Assembly (NCBI GenBank): GCA_025765595.1
Contig: JAIVFH010000114.1
Coordinates: 36,418-100,417 of the forward strand
DNA length: 64,000 nucleotides
Reading direction: 5' to 3'
DNA from: Obelidium mucronatum
Taxonomy: Eukaryota > Chytridiomycota > Chytridiomycetes > Chytridiales > Chytriomycetaceae
Each line of letters starts with the position of its first letter. Position 1 is the stretch's first letter. Below are positions 11,620-23,119 of this stretch, piece by piece. The translations under genes and the position numbers were made by a program. The notes under the pieces are model-generated. The model saw nothing but the letters and a program-made list of their open reading frames with translations. It was not told the origin of the DNA and did no database searches.

Positions 11620-14605
11620 ATGGACCCTCGCAAAGGATACAGCGATATATTCGTACGTCCCTCTTCTTCCTTCCTTTTTTCAACAACCCAACTTAAACAC
11701 ATTACCAAAACCAAAAAAATCCCAGGGCGTCCAAGTCGTTGCGATCCCACCAATCCCCCGCCCACACCGCAAAGACCTCCTCGAACCCTACGATGCCATC
11801 ATGCAACACCACCAAAAGAAAAAGAAACGCCTCGCACAGGAGTTTATCCGTGGCCTCAAAGTCTCTACCCCAGACACTCAGATTGTCTATCCATCCGCCC
11901 ATGAACGCGTCGTTTTCCTCGTCCAATCATGTCACGCATACCACTCGACCCCATATGAGACGCTACGAAAACTCTATTGCTGCTGCGATCGATGTTCCAG
12001 TTTATTGCCGATACCCGGATTCCATTACTGTTCACCCCCCACCGAGATTACCGCCGTGTTACGAAGCCCACTTGAAAGATATCCAAAAATTCAAAAAAGC
12101 ACTTGAAGAAGAAGAAGAGGAAAACGAGGAGGAAGTCTACGGAAACATTGCAGCGCCCGTCAGCAACGGAACACCAACAGCAACAACAACAACAACAACA
12201 AGACCAAATCAACACCCTCAACCTCAAATTCGACACCCACGTGACAGAGAAATTCACATCCTGGCCCTACCACATGGGCGAACCCGCCATCCTCAACATC
12301 TTCCACAAACCCAACGTCCACCTCCCCACAAACACGCAACTATCAAAAGCCGTCAAGGAACAAAAGGAATACGTTCAAATTGTTCCAGACGAAATACCCA
12401 ACCACAAAATCCACAAGACAACTTGGCTTCGCGATGTCACAAGGAATGGCGGGTCCAATACGTATGTGAAACGAAAGAATGAGTTGGGTGTGGATTCGAA
12501 TGCACTTGGTGGTGCGGTTGGGCAGATTATGGATTCAGTTGATACGGACCTGAATGGGATGTTGATGCCGTTTCTGAAGGCTGCTGCTGCGGCCAGTGGT
12601 GCCGCCACTGGTGTGAAAATGAAGGGGTCCGAGAGAAACGTGCCGTACATGTTGGATGTTTGGCAACGAGTCGAAGGGATAAATTTAGAAGCGATTCTTG
12701 GCCCCTTTCCCTGGCGGCGGCAGTCATGGCAATGGCAAAAAACGATCAAACAAGATCCCACCAATCACAACTCCATCTACTACCTACCACCACTACTACT
12801 ACCACAACGAGTCCTACCAAAAATCCCGCAGACTAGTACTACCACAGAATCAAACAGGGCCGCCACAACAACCGTGGAATTAAACACAACCCGCATCCAC
12901 CGATTTAAAACCACCCACACAACAGTCAGATGATGTAAAAGCTGCCACTCAAGAAACCAACATCTTCATCGTCATCTAAAAAGACGCTATCAAGCTCCAC
13001 ACTTGCGCTGCTCAAAAAACTTACCATCGATGCCAAAAACGCGGCTGCCATCGCGGCATATGGGTCCGAACAAGCCCTCACCGCTGAAGACGTGGATAAA
13101 CTGATGCGTCAAGTCCTGACTGGCGGTGGAGAGTCCTGGAAGCAATAATGCTGCTGCTGCTGCGACAGTATCTGTACTCGGAGTCGGGGGTAGCGCCAGC
13201 GGAAAAGTATCCGATGTTCCAAGAGAAAGGAAACGAAAATACAGGCTGAAAGCAAGCGGCGGGTTTGTATTGGATACCTTGGAAGGCACAGAAGAGAATT
13301 TCGAGTTGGTGTTACCGTTGCCAGATGAAATGCCATTGGATCCAGAGGATGCCATCACGGGCGGCGGTGGCGGTGGTGGTGGCGGTGGTGGTGGCGCTTA
13401 CAACAAAAGTGCATCTAGCTTTAAAGAGTCCACGAATCCAGAGTCAAGAGAAAAACGTGGTGCTGCTGGGGCTAAAGTAAATATAGCCTTTTCTCATTCT
13501 TTTTTTATCTTTTCTTTCGTTCTGGTCTTTGATATTCTCCTCCTCCCCTCCCTCCCTTTTTTATAGAGACTTGCAGAACAATTGGAAGCAAATCATACAA
13601 AAATTGTGTTGCAAGTGTTTCCACTGCCCGAGCTGTCAACTGCTAAAAACCCACCCCCTGAAAACGCCATCAACCTATCAAGACTAATAACCCTAAGTAA
13701 AAAACTGATATAATGGGCGATGATGCAGTTATCTAAATAACAATATTGAACAAAAATTTAGTCAATCGCCACAAAACCAGAGAATCGACAATAGTCAGCT
13801 ACAACACCACCACCGCCAACCCCAACAACAACACATCAAACACACCAGCACCACCACCAGAACAAATAAAAATCCAAGACATGTCCGACTTCCTCATGAC
13901 CCCCTACACCAACCTCGACCGCCTCCCCGACCCCAACACCCCCGCCTACTCCTGTCCTCTACCAAACCGCGCTCTGCTGCCTCCTCAGTCAAGAAAGCTG
14001 GGACCTCCGTTTCGAAGCCGCGCGGCATCCTAATCCTCCTCAACGACTTCAAATCCTTACCACGTTGGGAAGCCATTTCCTTCAAGACAATCTTGCATGA
14101 AGCCATTGCGACAGGGAACTCAGATGAAGGCTTCCTAGCGGGTGTTTGTCTATGTAACCTTGGGATCGTGGATTCCAAGACTGTGAGGAGGGTGAAGCAA
14201 GGGTTGGGGGATTTCCAGCGCGCGAAACGCAAGGTTGCGATGGAGTGTTTAGGGAATTTGGATATGAAGCATGCGAATGGAGTTATGGATATGTTGATTG
14301 CGGAGAGTAGTAATACGAGTTGGAGGGTTCGGTTGGATGTGATTGAGTTGATGAGGGTGTGGATGCAGAGGATTGATCCGGAGGAGTATGTTTGTCGGCA
14401 GTTGGATGCGGCTGCAGCTGCTGGAGGGGGAGGGGATGTGGCTAGGTCTGTGGATGCTATTAATGCAATGTCGAATCAGATTCATGCTGAGATGGAAGCG
14501 ACGGATGAGGAGGAGGAGGAGGAGGATGGGAATGAGAGTCGGCAGGGAAGTAGTGGAAAGCTTGTAGATTCGTCAACAGACAGACTCGCTACTCCTGCCA
14601 TTTAA
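11620..14605 (+). CDS. HEAT-repeat protein, frame-broken model
   Basis: Large plus-strand gene opening MDPRKGYSDIF, with an intron (donor GTACGT at about 11653, acceptor CCCAG at about 11727). Basic and Gln-rich segments follow, then an Ala/Gly-rich region with a 12-residue Gly run near 13370. The last part (about 13950-14500) has amphipathic helical pairs such as HEAIATGNSDEGFLAGVCL and NTSWRVRLDVIELMRVWMQR that read as HEAT repeats. The tail is acidic (EEEEEE) and ends TPAI. Another intron lies near 13480-13566. Reading frames change repeatedly (about 11980, 12230, 12830, 13140, 13700 and 13950), so the model is a join of open blocks. The layout recalls HEATR4-type proteins, but I cannot confirm that. 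Its stop codon is in the same frame as the transporter fragment that follows. Confidence 0.5.
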
Positions 14606-16245
14606 GACATCCTACTTTTGAAGGGAGTGTCAACAGGGCAGACATACGACATGAACAACGAACTATATTGCCACGGTATCTCAAATTCAGTTGCTGGTCT
14701 TTTTGGGGTCCCTCAAAACTATCTCGTGTATTCAAACTCATTGCTCGTTATGCGTTGTGGCGGGGACTCACGTATCGCAGGAGGACTCTTGACGTTAGGA
14801 ACACTAGCTCTATGGATCGCTGGTGGAGATATCATTCGCTACGTCCCCACCGTTCTCGTTGGATGTCTGATTTTCCATCTCGGTATTGATCCTCCTGCTG
14901 GAATCCGTGGTCGACACGCTGCATATGCCAATCACGCGTCTCGAGTACTTGACGGTCATTAGTATCGTAATTGTCATGGGCGTGCTCGGGTTCACTGAGG
15001 GGATCCTGCTTGGAATCTGTCTAGCGCTGTTGTTTTTCGTTGTTGAATATTCAAAAGAGAGTGTGATTTTGGAAACGTTTGATGGAAGTGCATCGATTGT
15101 TCGACGGTCCATTGACGTTCAAGAGTATTTGGAGGGACTGCGGAATAGTGTTCATGGAATCAAGGTGTATGGGTTTTTGTTTTTTGGTGTCATTTCCCAG
15201 ATTGAAACGCATTTGGAGAATGTTATTGGGGAGGGTGGGGTTCGGTTTGTTATTTTGGATTGTTCCTTGGTGAAGGGGATTGATGTGAGTGTGTGTGTGT
15301 GTGTGACTTTGCTTTCTTTTCAAAACTCATTTATTTTTTTCTTTCTGCCCGACTGCCTTAGTTCTCTGCACTCCAAGGATTCCAACGGCTAAAAGAAATG
15401 GCGAACGGCTATGGAATTCGGTTAATCTTTAGCGAAACTGGGAAACTGAGAGATATACTGGCAAAGGCGGGAATCTTTGCCACAAACAACGCAGATAGCA
15501 GCGACCTAGACTCTTCACTCCCTATTCTAGAGTTTGAGTCTACCCAAACTGCCTTGGAATACTGCGAAAACTTGGTGTTACAGCAAAGCCCGTTGATCAG
15601 GGCTGTTGCCGCAAATCATCATCACGGCCGACGAAAAACATCAACACAAATGACTTATTCATCTTCATCATCACCAAGCGGGAACCGAGGAGATGCTACT
15701 ATTCTCGTTGACATCTTCAAGTCACATATCCCTCCCATGAGCAGTAGTACGAAACGGGACATTTTCTTACACCATGTGATTAAGCGGTACTTTTCACTTG
15801 TCATGTATCCTCGAGGAGCGTCCGTGTGGGACATTGGGGATCCTTCCGAGTTTTTGATTGTTGTGGAAAGGGGGAGTTTTATGAGTAGTGGTAGTAGTTC
15901 TGTTGCTGGGAGTCATATTGAATCAGGATATAGGGAGAAGGATGCTCGATCGTATTTGCCGGGAAGCATGGTTTGTTTTCCTTTTTTTTTTTCTTTTTTT
16001 TTTTTTTTTTGCTTTTCTGTGGAGTTTTTTTTATACTTTTGTCTCACGCCAAAAAAACAAATATAAAACAGGTTGGAGAAGTTGAGTTATTTGCTGCATC
16101 ACAGCATTCAACGCATTTGATGGCCACAATAGACCAATCAACGGCATGGAAGATGAAGAGGTCGGATTTCCAAACTCTGTGTCAAGATTACCCTGAATTT
16201 AGTGTTCCGTTCATTCAAATTTGTTTGAAATATTCCAAGAAATAA
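14606..16245 (+). CDS. SulP/SLC26-like transporter with STAS and cyclic-nucleotide-binding domains, 5'-truncated
   Basis: The C-terminal part of a SulP-family membrane transporter, closest in architecture to fungal vacuolar Vsb1-like proteins (SulP, then STAS, then cNMP-binding). Seen: the late SulP core (DMNNELYCHGISNSVAGLFG, PQNYLVYSNSLL, YVPTVLVGCLIFHLGID), the last helices (ISIVIVMGVLGFTEGILLG, LLFFVVEYSKES), a STAS domain (HGIKVYGFLFFGVISQIE, RFVILDCSLVKGID), an intron with a (GT)n donor at about 15286, and a cNMP-like domain (LVMYPRGASVWDIGDPSEF). It ends at 16245. The first seven or so membrane helices are missing. Upstream in frame there is only the HEAT gene's TAA. One extra C near 14890 breaks the frame. 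It may be a truncated copy or a chimaeric join. Confidence 0.72.
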
Positions 16246-16468
16246 AAAAAAAACATAATTGATTCATACTTGCTGTTACGCAGTCCTGAACTGGACTTTG
16301 CGCATAAAAAGAATACGCAAAAAATGGAGATCAATAAGTGCGTTAACCAATCACATCGCAGCAACCACCCAACAGCTGTAATTAGCTGTCAGTTACATAT
16401 ATAACATCGTAACAATCATGCTATTTATTCTTATTATTTAAATGTTTAACAAGGAAACCATCACTCAA

Positions 16469-16756
16469 GATGGATCGCGAGGCTCCACAACCACAAGAGC
16501 CAGCTGCCCCGCTCATTTTCGACACCCATGTCGCCTTCCGTGTTGTTGAATTTACAACACAGACTTTGTAATCTTCTCCAGCTCGCTTGACGATTTTATC
16601 AGCAAACTCTTCACAGCTGCCCGTCCATATCTCAAGAAGAAAGCCCTTGTCGACACTTCAACAACACCTTATACATATTCTTGGGACGGACGTGGCGAAA
16701 ATATTGAGTTGACAATGCTTGGAGACTATCTTCAGTTTCACGACACCATTGGTTAG
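16469..16756 (+). pseudogene. Broken N-terminal ORF fragment
   Basis: The ATG at 16469 opens MDREAPQPQEPAAPLIFDT. After a one-base frame change near 16570, the text stays open (VIFSSSLDDFISKLF through to the TAG at 16754) and reads as coding. It stops exactly where the minus-strand transposase fragment begins. I do not recognise the family. It may be a gene 5' end cut off by a transposon. Confidence 0.3.
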
Positions 16757-17049
16757 AAAAAGTTCAGCCGCTTGTCAGGAGTTAACTTCCTGTATACTGT
16801 TTCAGCAGAGATTCGGCCAAGGACACCTGTAGCTTCGTACGTGTCGATCCAGGTCTTGACTGTTGACTTGGACTTTGAGAACATCCGTGCCAATCGTGCA
16901 GGCTTCAATCCCATGAAGTAGTACATGTAAAGGCATTTACATCCACTGATCCATGGGGGTTTTCGACAACACCTCTTATGTCCATTGGGTTGCAGCGCAG
17001 TTTTTTTATTTGGCGGAAATCCAATTTCGAAAAAAACAGCCAGTATCAA
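16753..17049 (-). mobile_element. Transposase N-terminal helix-turn-helix fragment
   Basis: A 98-codon open frame with a helix-turn-helix block, YYFMGLKPARLARMFSKSKS followed by TVKTWIDTYEATG. This is the pattern of the N-terminal DNA-binding domain of IS630/Tc1-mariner-like transposases. The DDE catalytic part is absent on either side, so this is a truncated remnant between the transporter and the Crinkler-like gene. Confidence 0.5.
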
Positions 17050-17086
17050 TTCTCAACAAAAACTTTTTTCTCATTTTTCACACGAA

Positions 17087-18746
17087 ATGAACGAAGCCAT
17101 GTTTGTCCGGCACAAACACAACCAACCCATCAAAATCGAAATAGAAACTTTTCAAGAGCGAAAGCGTCAAAGACCGCTGCTTGATGTCGATGATTTCATT
17201 GAGGCTGTCAAGAAAGCTCTTCCATTCCATCTGGGTATTTTTGATGCTAACCAGCTCACCCTCCATACCGGCGTTGAAACCCCCTCACTTGCGCCAGAGC
17301 TTCTCCTTTCGACTCTTACTACTGGATTCACAGCAAAGACGGCTCTTGTTATCAAGGCGGTGAGTGAGTGTGGTTGAGTCTGGACATGAACACTAAATCT
17401 TTTTTTTTTTTCAAAAGCCCCAAACCACAAACTTGAAGTTTTCTGACTTGCTTCACACGGTGCCAACTTCATGCACGAAATACAGGTACACACGCACATC
17501 AACAAGCCCAAAGGACTCTGTACCAACCTACCCTCGAGCCGCAAAAGAGTTTACCGTCTGGGAAACATTTGAAAAACAAGTACACGAGTTTTCCGAATCC
17601 CAAATCTCACCGTATATGTTGATGCCTTCCAATTTCAGAGATGGACATGCTGAAGTGATGCAGATGGCCAAAGAAGCTTCTTGTGAGCGTGATATCGAGT
17701 CTTCTTTAGAACTCTCTACATTTGAATTTTTGAAGGACCTTGTTGGAATGATGATGGGTGTTGGGTCTGCTTTTCGGAGAGGGATGGGGGACGTCACCAT
17801 TGTACTGCAGCCTGATTACCTTTGGAAGGTTTTTGAGGAGAGTAATGGGTGTGGTATTTATGGACAAGTGTGTCTGCCAATTGAAGTCAAGCGATTCTGG
17901 TTGTTTCCAGAAAACATCAATTTGGCAAGCCAGTATCACTTGGATTACGAGGAATCGCAAAAGAAGGCAGCAGGAGGAAACGACTCAAACGAGGCGTTAT
18001 CTGCTACCATCCTGGCCGTTAACCAAATGTTTGCGTATTCATTGTTTAATAACTGCCGTTACGCTGCCTTGACGACTCAACACGAGGTTCACTTTTTCAA
18101 ACGTTCCGATACAACTGGTGCTGTTGAAATATCTGATCCAATTCCGCTTCGCGGGATTTACTACGAAACGAACCATTTATCGTTCTTTACTTGCTGGTTA
18201 TTCTTGTTGTGGAATGCTCGCGAGAATGGAATCTACACACAACCTGTATGCATCACGCCTCTGAAACCAATCAACACACCAATTCAAAACCTGTATGACT
18301 TCCGTGAAATCAAAGCCGATCAAATTCACTTTGCGCTGGATTTAAAGATTGGGAAAGGTGCTGTTGGCACGGTTGTATCTGGCAACTTGATGAATGCATC
18401 CGGTTTAAAATTCAAATTGTATGATGTGTATCACGACCCAAACTATATTCGCATCAGTGCGAATGAAGTTGCAACGTACAAGTTGTTGGAGGGTTTGCAG
18501 GGGACAGTGATTCCAAAATTCTACGGCTACTTCAACTATCACGGGATTCTTATTATTGCATTGGAAGACTGTGGTCACCCACTTACAGTGGAAGAGTATC
18601 CCTTGTTTGAATCAAGAGTCAATTCTTGTGTTGCAGAGTTGTTGACGTTTGGTGTCAAGCATCAAGATTTGGAGGATCGTGACAACATGTATCCAAACAT
18701 CTTGAAGTTTGGGGATGATATTCGAATCATTGATTTTCATTTGTAG
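17087..18746 (+). CDS. Crinkler (CRN)-like protein: header, PD-(D/E)XK nuclease, kinase-like domain
   Basis: Two exons (17087-17359 and 17418-18746; intron GTGAGT..CAAAAG) give about 533 residues. The first 90 residues resemble the compact ubiquitin-like header of chytrid CRN proteins. Residues about 195-290 read as a restriction-endonuclease fold: GDVTIV (Asp216) and IEVK (Glu247, Lys249), then NQMFAY and LTTQHEVHFFKRSD. The C-terminal 180 residues resemble a protein kinase: glycine loop GKGAVGTV, NEVATYKLLEGLQG, catalytic-loop-like KHQDLEDRDN (His506, Asp508) and a terminal IIDFHL. This REase-plus-kinase order is the one described for Crinkler effectors and related inter-organismal conflict proteins. 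No signal peptide is visible. All the key motif residues are present and both exons are open, so it looks intact. Confidence 0.78.
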
Positions 18747-18869
18747 TTACTATAGTCGTTTTATCTGGATTATTGTGTTTGGTTTTTTGAAGACAAATGC
18801 GAATAATAATGGCTGTGCCTGTCAATTTGGAATAAATACTGATTGACAATTTGTATATTTTCCGACGTG

Positions 18870-20798
18870 ATGATCAACTCTGATGAACCAAGTCCCCCAG
18901 AGCTGCCGCGATACTATAAAATGGCTGAAACGGGTCCAGATTTACTGAGGAAAGTCCTGGAAAAGAATGGTTTGGTTGTCTTGGATTTTGCAAAGCCTTT
19001 CTTAACTTTGTCAAACAGGCTGGCTTCCTTACGTTGAGGGTGAAAGTCCGTATTGGAATCTGTCGTGGAAAGGTAAAATCAAAGAGAATATGCGTGTTCG
19101 GGCTGACGCTTTGATCCAAGGATCACGATACACTCAGGCAGAATATGAAACTTGTAAATCGTTCCAACGACTGAATCACTTTCCCAAAACTGCTGTCATA
19201 ACGCGAAAGGTATCAAAGCTTTCGAAAATGGCTGCTTAAATTGGAATGTTTCTGAAAGAAAAACAACGGTGCAACCATTATGGTCAACAGGACTGCTTGT
19301 TCAGGACTTTGAAAACTATGAAAGGAATCTATGGGAGCATATACAACTTTTTCCCGCAGTCATTCTCTCTTCCGAACGATTATATTCGCTTTGTTCGTGT
19401 ATACGCTGAGGAGGATGAGAAGGGATTGCGGGTAAATGATTATTCTTCAGAACATGTGACAGCTGCCATAACTTTTAAAACAATGACCAACAGTCAACTT
19501 GGATCTGCAAGCCTGCGGATTTGAGTCGGGGGCGAAAAATATTTGTATTCAAGAATTTGCAAGATCTTTCATATGACTGCAAGTTGGTTACATCCATGTT
19601 GACGTCACCCAACTCACATATATAATCCACAGTGCTGTACTTCAACGATACGTTCCAAATCCTATGCTTATCTCGGGATATAAATATGATTTGCGATGGT
19701 AAAATGTGTATCTTTGCTTTAAACAACCTCATACTTTTGAACCAAACAGTTATGTGTGCGTACGATCATTTTATCCGCTGAATATCTACCTGTATAATGA
19801 AGGATTGACACGCTTTGCGACCGTAAGTTTGATTGTTGATGGCGTTCATAAAAGCATTGAACAAAAAATACCACAGGTTCCCTACAACATGGATGACCTA
19901 TCGAATCGATACTCCCATCTGACAAACACATCCATTAATAAACACAGTCCAACGCTACATGAAGAGAAAGACAGCGTCGGACCTGGCTGCAAGTGGAATT
20001 TATCGCGACTTCGAGATTACTTCACAAGCCAAAGTCTATCCTTTTCAACCCTGTGGGATCAAATCAAAGGCATCATTATTTTGACCTTATTACCAGTCGC
20101 TGCGGAAGCCAAATCACCCTATGGAAGGCTGTTTTGAGCTGTATGGGTTTGATATAATTGTGGATAGTCAATTGAAGCCGTGGCTGTTGGAGGTGAACTT
20201 GAGTCCCGCTTTGAGCGTTGATTCGGAAGTCGATATTGCAGTCAAGTCGGTAAGTATGGGATAGAGGGTGTGGGTGTTTTACAAGTGGCTAAATCGCGTT
20301 CTTCAATTGAAGCCCCTCTTGGCGGATGTCGTGGAGCTTAGCGGTATCAGCCACAAAGATGCCCAGGCAGCCCAAGACTATATGGTTAATTTTTTTCGAC
20401 CCATTATTGTTTTCCCCATTCCCTCAAGAAATGACATCATCTAATAATTACAGAATGACCAGCATTTCATGAAAACAGAGCCTCGATTATACAAACGCCG
20501 AGGTGATTTCTCGCAAACATGTTCCAGAGTTATTTTTTGTTTACTGACGACTATCTATAGCATCAAGTGCTTCACTTTCACAACCGCAGCCTGCTCGAAA
20601 GACATCCCAACCAACCTTATACCCAGATCAAGTCGGTGGATTCGAAAAAATATTTCCATTCAATGACATGACTGCAAAATCCGGCGATTTTCAGATAGGA
20701 AAAGTACGTTTTATTTCTCGTTCTCCATTGAAGATTGACCCATCTCGTTACAGCCACATATGAAGAGTATAATTCAGGAAGTGAAACGAAGTTTTTGA
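18870..20798 (+). CDS. TTLL2: Tubulin tyrosine ligase-like protein, TTLL2 type
   Basis: TTLL-family ATP-grasp enzyme, probably a tubulin polyglutamylase acting on axonemal tubulin. Around ten short introns split it. Exons in order give [10 protein letters not shown] joined to [149 protein letters not shown] followed by [10 protein letters not shown], and a tail with [11 protein letters not shown] and [12 protein letters not shown]. The tail matches the TTLL2-specific C-terminus. With the introns removed the frame is open, so this is a gene rather than a pseudogene. The ATG at 18870 is the likely start. Together with epsilon-tubulin it points to flagellated zoospores. Confidence 0.82.
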
Positions 20799-20855
20799 CT
20801 GATATGATAGAATCAATCAAAAATATTACTTGTTTTAAGTGCTCCTAATATTAGT

Positions 20856-21794
20856 ATGCACCTCACTTCCCTTGCCCCGGAAGTCCTTCTCGATATTGCT
20901 CGCCACTTGAAACCAAAAACAGGAAGTCTTAAGGGAATCTACGACAAGCACGATGGCGTGCCTAGGCTCGATCGCTCACTACTTCACCTCTCACAAACTT
21001 GCAAAAGACTGCAGTTCCTCGCAAGTCACATCCTCATCGATGCCGGATTAGCCCAACACTTTCACCTTGTACCAGGAAGTGCGCCTTACCCGCCCAGCTA
21101 CATTGAAAGCATCACGATTCAAGGAAACGACTTCCGCCACAAAGTGATTCGGAGCACGACAGCTCATGTTGCCTTCATTGAATCCTTAACCAGACTGAAA
21201 CGTTTAACACTTTACAGCTCTAATGCTGCTGAGACGGAGGTCTTGGAGAACATTATTGCCGCTCTTCCAGCAAAAGCAGCCATCACAAGTCTCGCAGCAC
21301 ACGGCTTCGACGAGCAAGGTCATGATGGATCTCTAAACTTCCGCTTACAACCGCACTTGTTTGTGAATATTACCTCGTTGGATCTTTTTTGTATGGTGAA
21401 CCATGATGATTACCAGTCGATTGGGCAATGTGTCCACTTGGAGACACTTAAACTGCAATCTTGCTTTGATGATAATCGGGAAAAGATGTTCGATGCTAAA
21501 GATACAGTCATTGATTATAAAGGGCTTGTGAAGCTTCAAGATTTGATGTTGATGGGTTATGGAATTGGTCACACGCTTTGTTTCTGGAATGCACTTCCGG
21601 TTCAAGTACTCAAGAAGGCAGAGATTCTTATTTGGAGATATGAATATGATCAAGGTGATGATGATGCTGCAAAGGAGGAGGAGGATTGGGCCGAACGGGC
21701 TCAAGAGGAGTGGGATCTGGTGAAGAGCAAGCAGGCTGGAGCTGTAATTTCGTTTCGTATTTCTTTTGATTTTGATGAAGAGTGGTTTCCTTGA
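20856..21794 (+). CDS. F-box / leucine-rich-like protein
   Basis: Single exon, 312 residues. The N-terminus (LTSLAPEVLLDIARHL, then RSLLHLSQTCKRLQFLAS) is an F-box-like helix set, which would bind Skp1 in an SCF ubiquitin ligase. Leucine-rich segments follow (FIESLTRLKRLTLYSSNA, NITSLDLFCM, CVHLETLKLQSC), and the C-terminus is acidic. The substrate is unknown. A diverged, broken copy lies 0.6 kb downstream on the same strand (22438-22862), so this is the parent of a local tandem duplication. Confidence 0.72.
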   Translation: MHLTSLAPEVLLDIARHLKPKTGSLKGIYDKHDGVPRLDRSLLHLSQTCKRLQFLASHILIDAGLAQHFHLVPGSAPYPPSYIESITIQGNDFRHKVIRSTTAHVAFIESLTRLKRLTLYSSNAAETEVLENIIAALPAKAAITSLAAHGFDEQGHDGSLNFRLQPHLFVNITSLDLFCMVNHDDYQSIGQCVHLETLKLQSCFDDNREKMFDAKDTVIDYKGLVKLQDLMLMGYGIGHTLCFWNALPVQVLKKAEILIWRYEYDQGDDDAAKEEEDWAERAQEEWDLVKSKQAGAVISFRISFDFDEEWFP

Positions 21795-21978
21795 GAATTA
21801 ATAAATAAATTGATTGCTAACTTGACTGTTAATGACTGAGAAGAGAAATCTGCCTGAACGTAAAGGATCGAAAGTTACTAGTTAAGCCAATAGCAGGTTG
21901 GATACTTGCGATGCTAGAAGGAGTCAGCGGAGCATATTCAACAAAGAAGCAAATAAAGAAGAGTAGTTACCGTTCATT

Positions 21979-22400
21979 TCACGCACAGCCGTTATGTCGA
22001 CACCGATGTTGTCGGCAAGCGGGAAGAGTCGGGTGGTCGTATCTAATGCCGGAATTGAAGACGGGGGAAATCACACCGCCCTCAAGAGAAGCCAGCGCAG
22101 CGGCTAAGGCGGGCTTGAGCCTCGCGTGCGCCGCTTGCTCAGCCACCACCGCGTGATCGCGCAAGAAACTGTCGGCGCAAGGTAGATTACGTAATGCGCG
22201 GAATCAAACAATCAAATAATCAACAACGGGAACGCGTTGTTTCTGTCTTGCGGCGGCATCGGCTTCTGCTGCAAGCACGTCCGCAGGGTTGAGCGCCACG
22301 CCTGCCGCAATAGGATCGCCGGCAAGTCCGCCCAAGGCTTGCTGGCTTTGAGGATTCGAAAGTAGCGCAAGCGATGGAATGGGGTCGGTGTGGTTTTTTT
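21979..22400 (-). other. Possible GC-rich coding remnant
   Basis: On the minus strand two Ala-rich open blocks have coding-like composition: LNPADVLAAEADAAARQKQR (about 22225-22330) and FLRDHAVVAEQAAHARLKPA (about 22105-22164). An intron-like gap between them ends in GACAG. No start codon or family could be found. This could be the 5' GC island of a lost gene or an artefact. It lies between the two F-box copies. Confidence 0.2.
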
Positions 22401-22437
22401 AATGTTCGCCAAGAATTGTCCAAAAAGCAAATTTGGA

Positions 22438-22862
22438 ATGTATATGTGCCTCATCACTCACCTCGCTCCCGATGTCCTTCTCGTCATTGCTCACCACTTT
22501 AGGGCAACGAAATTACCCAGGAAAATTCTACTACGACTACGCGCGCTCGATCGCTCACTCCTTCGCCTCTCCCAAACGTGCACAAGATTACGATTCCTCG
22601 TCATCAACATACCCGCCTAGTCCACTACTTTCATCTTGTACCAGGCGACGCGCCTTACCCGCCCGCTTATATTCACGGCATTGAGATCGAAGGGAATGAT
22701 TTCCTTGTCAAAAAGTTGTGTCACACATTGCATTATTATTCCCTTTATTGAATCCTTGACAAAATTGAAAAGCTTGACTCTCTTTAGTTCCAATTCTGCG
22801 GATAGTGGCCTTGCATAATGCTATTGCGGCTTTGCCGGCAAAAGCGACCATCAAAAGTCTAA
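22438..22862 (+). pseudogene. Decayed copy of the upstream F-box gene
   Basis: The start (CLITHLAPDVLLVIAHHF, LDRSLLRLSQTCTRLRFL) parallels the intact F-box gene at 20856. Later pieces (YFHLVPGDAPYPP-like, FIESLTKLKSLTLFSSNSAD, LPAKATIKSL) appear in shifted frames. The copy stops 25 bp before tRNA-Pro. It has multiple frame breaks and loses its 3' half, so it is a truncated duplicate. Confidence 0.65.
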
Positions 22863-22887
22863 CGAACTCACGACCTTCCAAAACTAA

Positions 22888-22960
22888 GGGCCCAACCGGG
22901 AATTGAACCCGGGACCTCTCGCACCCGAAGCGAGCATCTTACTACTAGACCATTGGGCCC
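22888..22960 (-). tRNA. tRNA-Pro(CGG)
   Basis: The minus strand folds as a 73-nt cloverleaf. The acceptor GGGCCCA pairs with TGGGCCC, the anticodon arm is CTCGC-TTCGGGT-GCGAG with anticodon CGG, and the T arm is CCGGG-TTCAATT-CCCGG. No intron. The sequence is close to canonical eukaryotic tRNA-Pro. Confidence 0.93.
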
Positions 22961-23119
22961 TTATCGTTTTCAATTGGCAATAAATATATGAAACCAATTG
23001 TTTTGCCTTCTACCCTGGCTTCGACGGTAATGACTGGCGCAACCCAAAGATGCGTAAAAACCTACTTAATATTTTATCGGGTCTAAATCACTTAATCCAA
23101 GCAAAGGAAAGAGACAAAA

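Noticed and set aside
15280..15305. (GT)n microsatellite as a feature of its own
   Set aside because: It is the donor side of an ordinary intron in the transporter gene.
18746..20800. Reading the region as a TTLL pseudogene because of many stops
   Set aside because: Removing short GT..AG introns gives a continuous TTLL2-type protein with all blocks in order.
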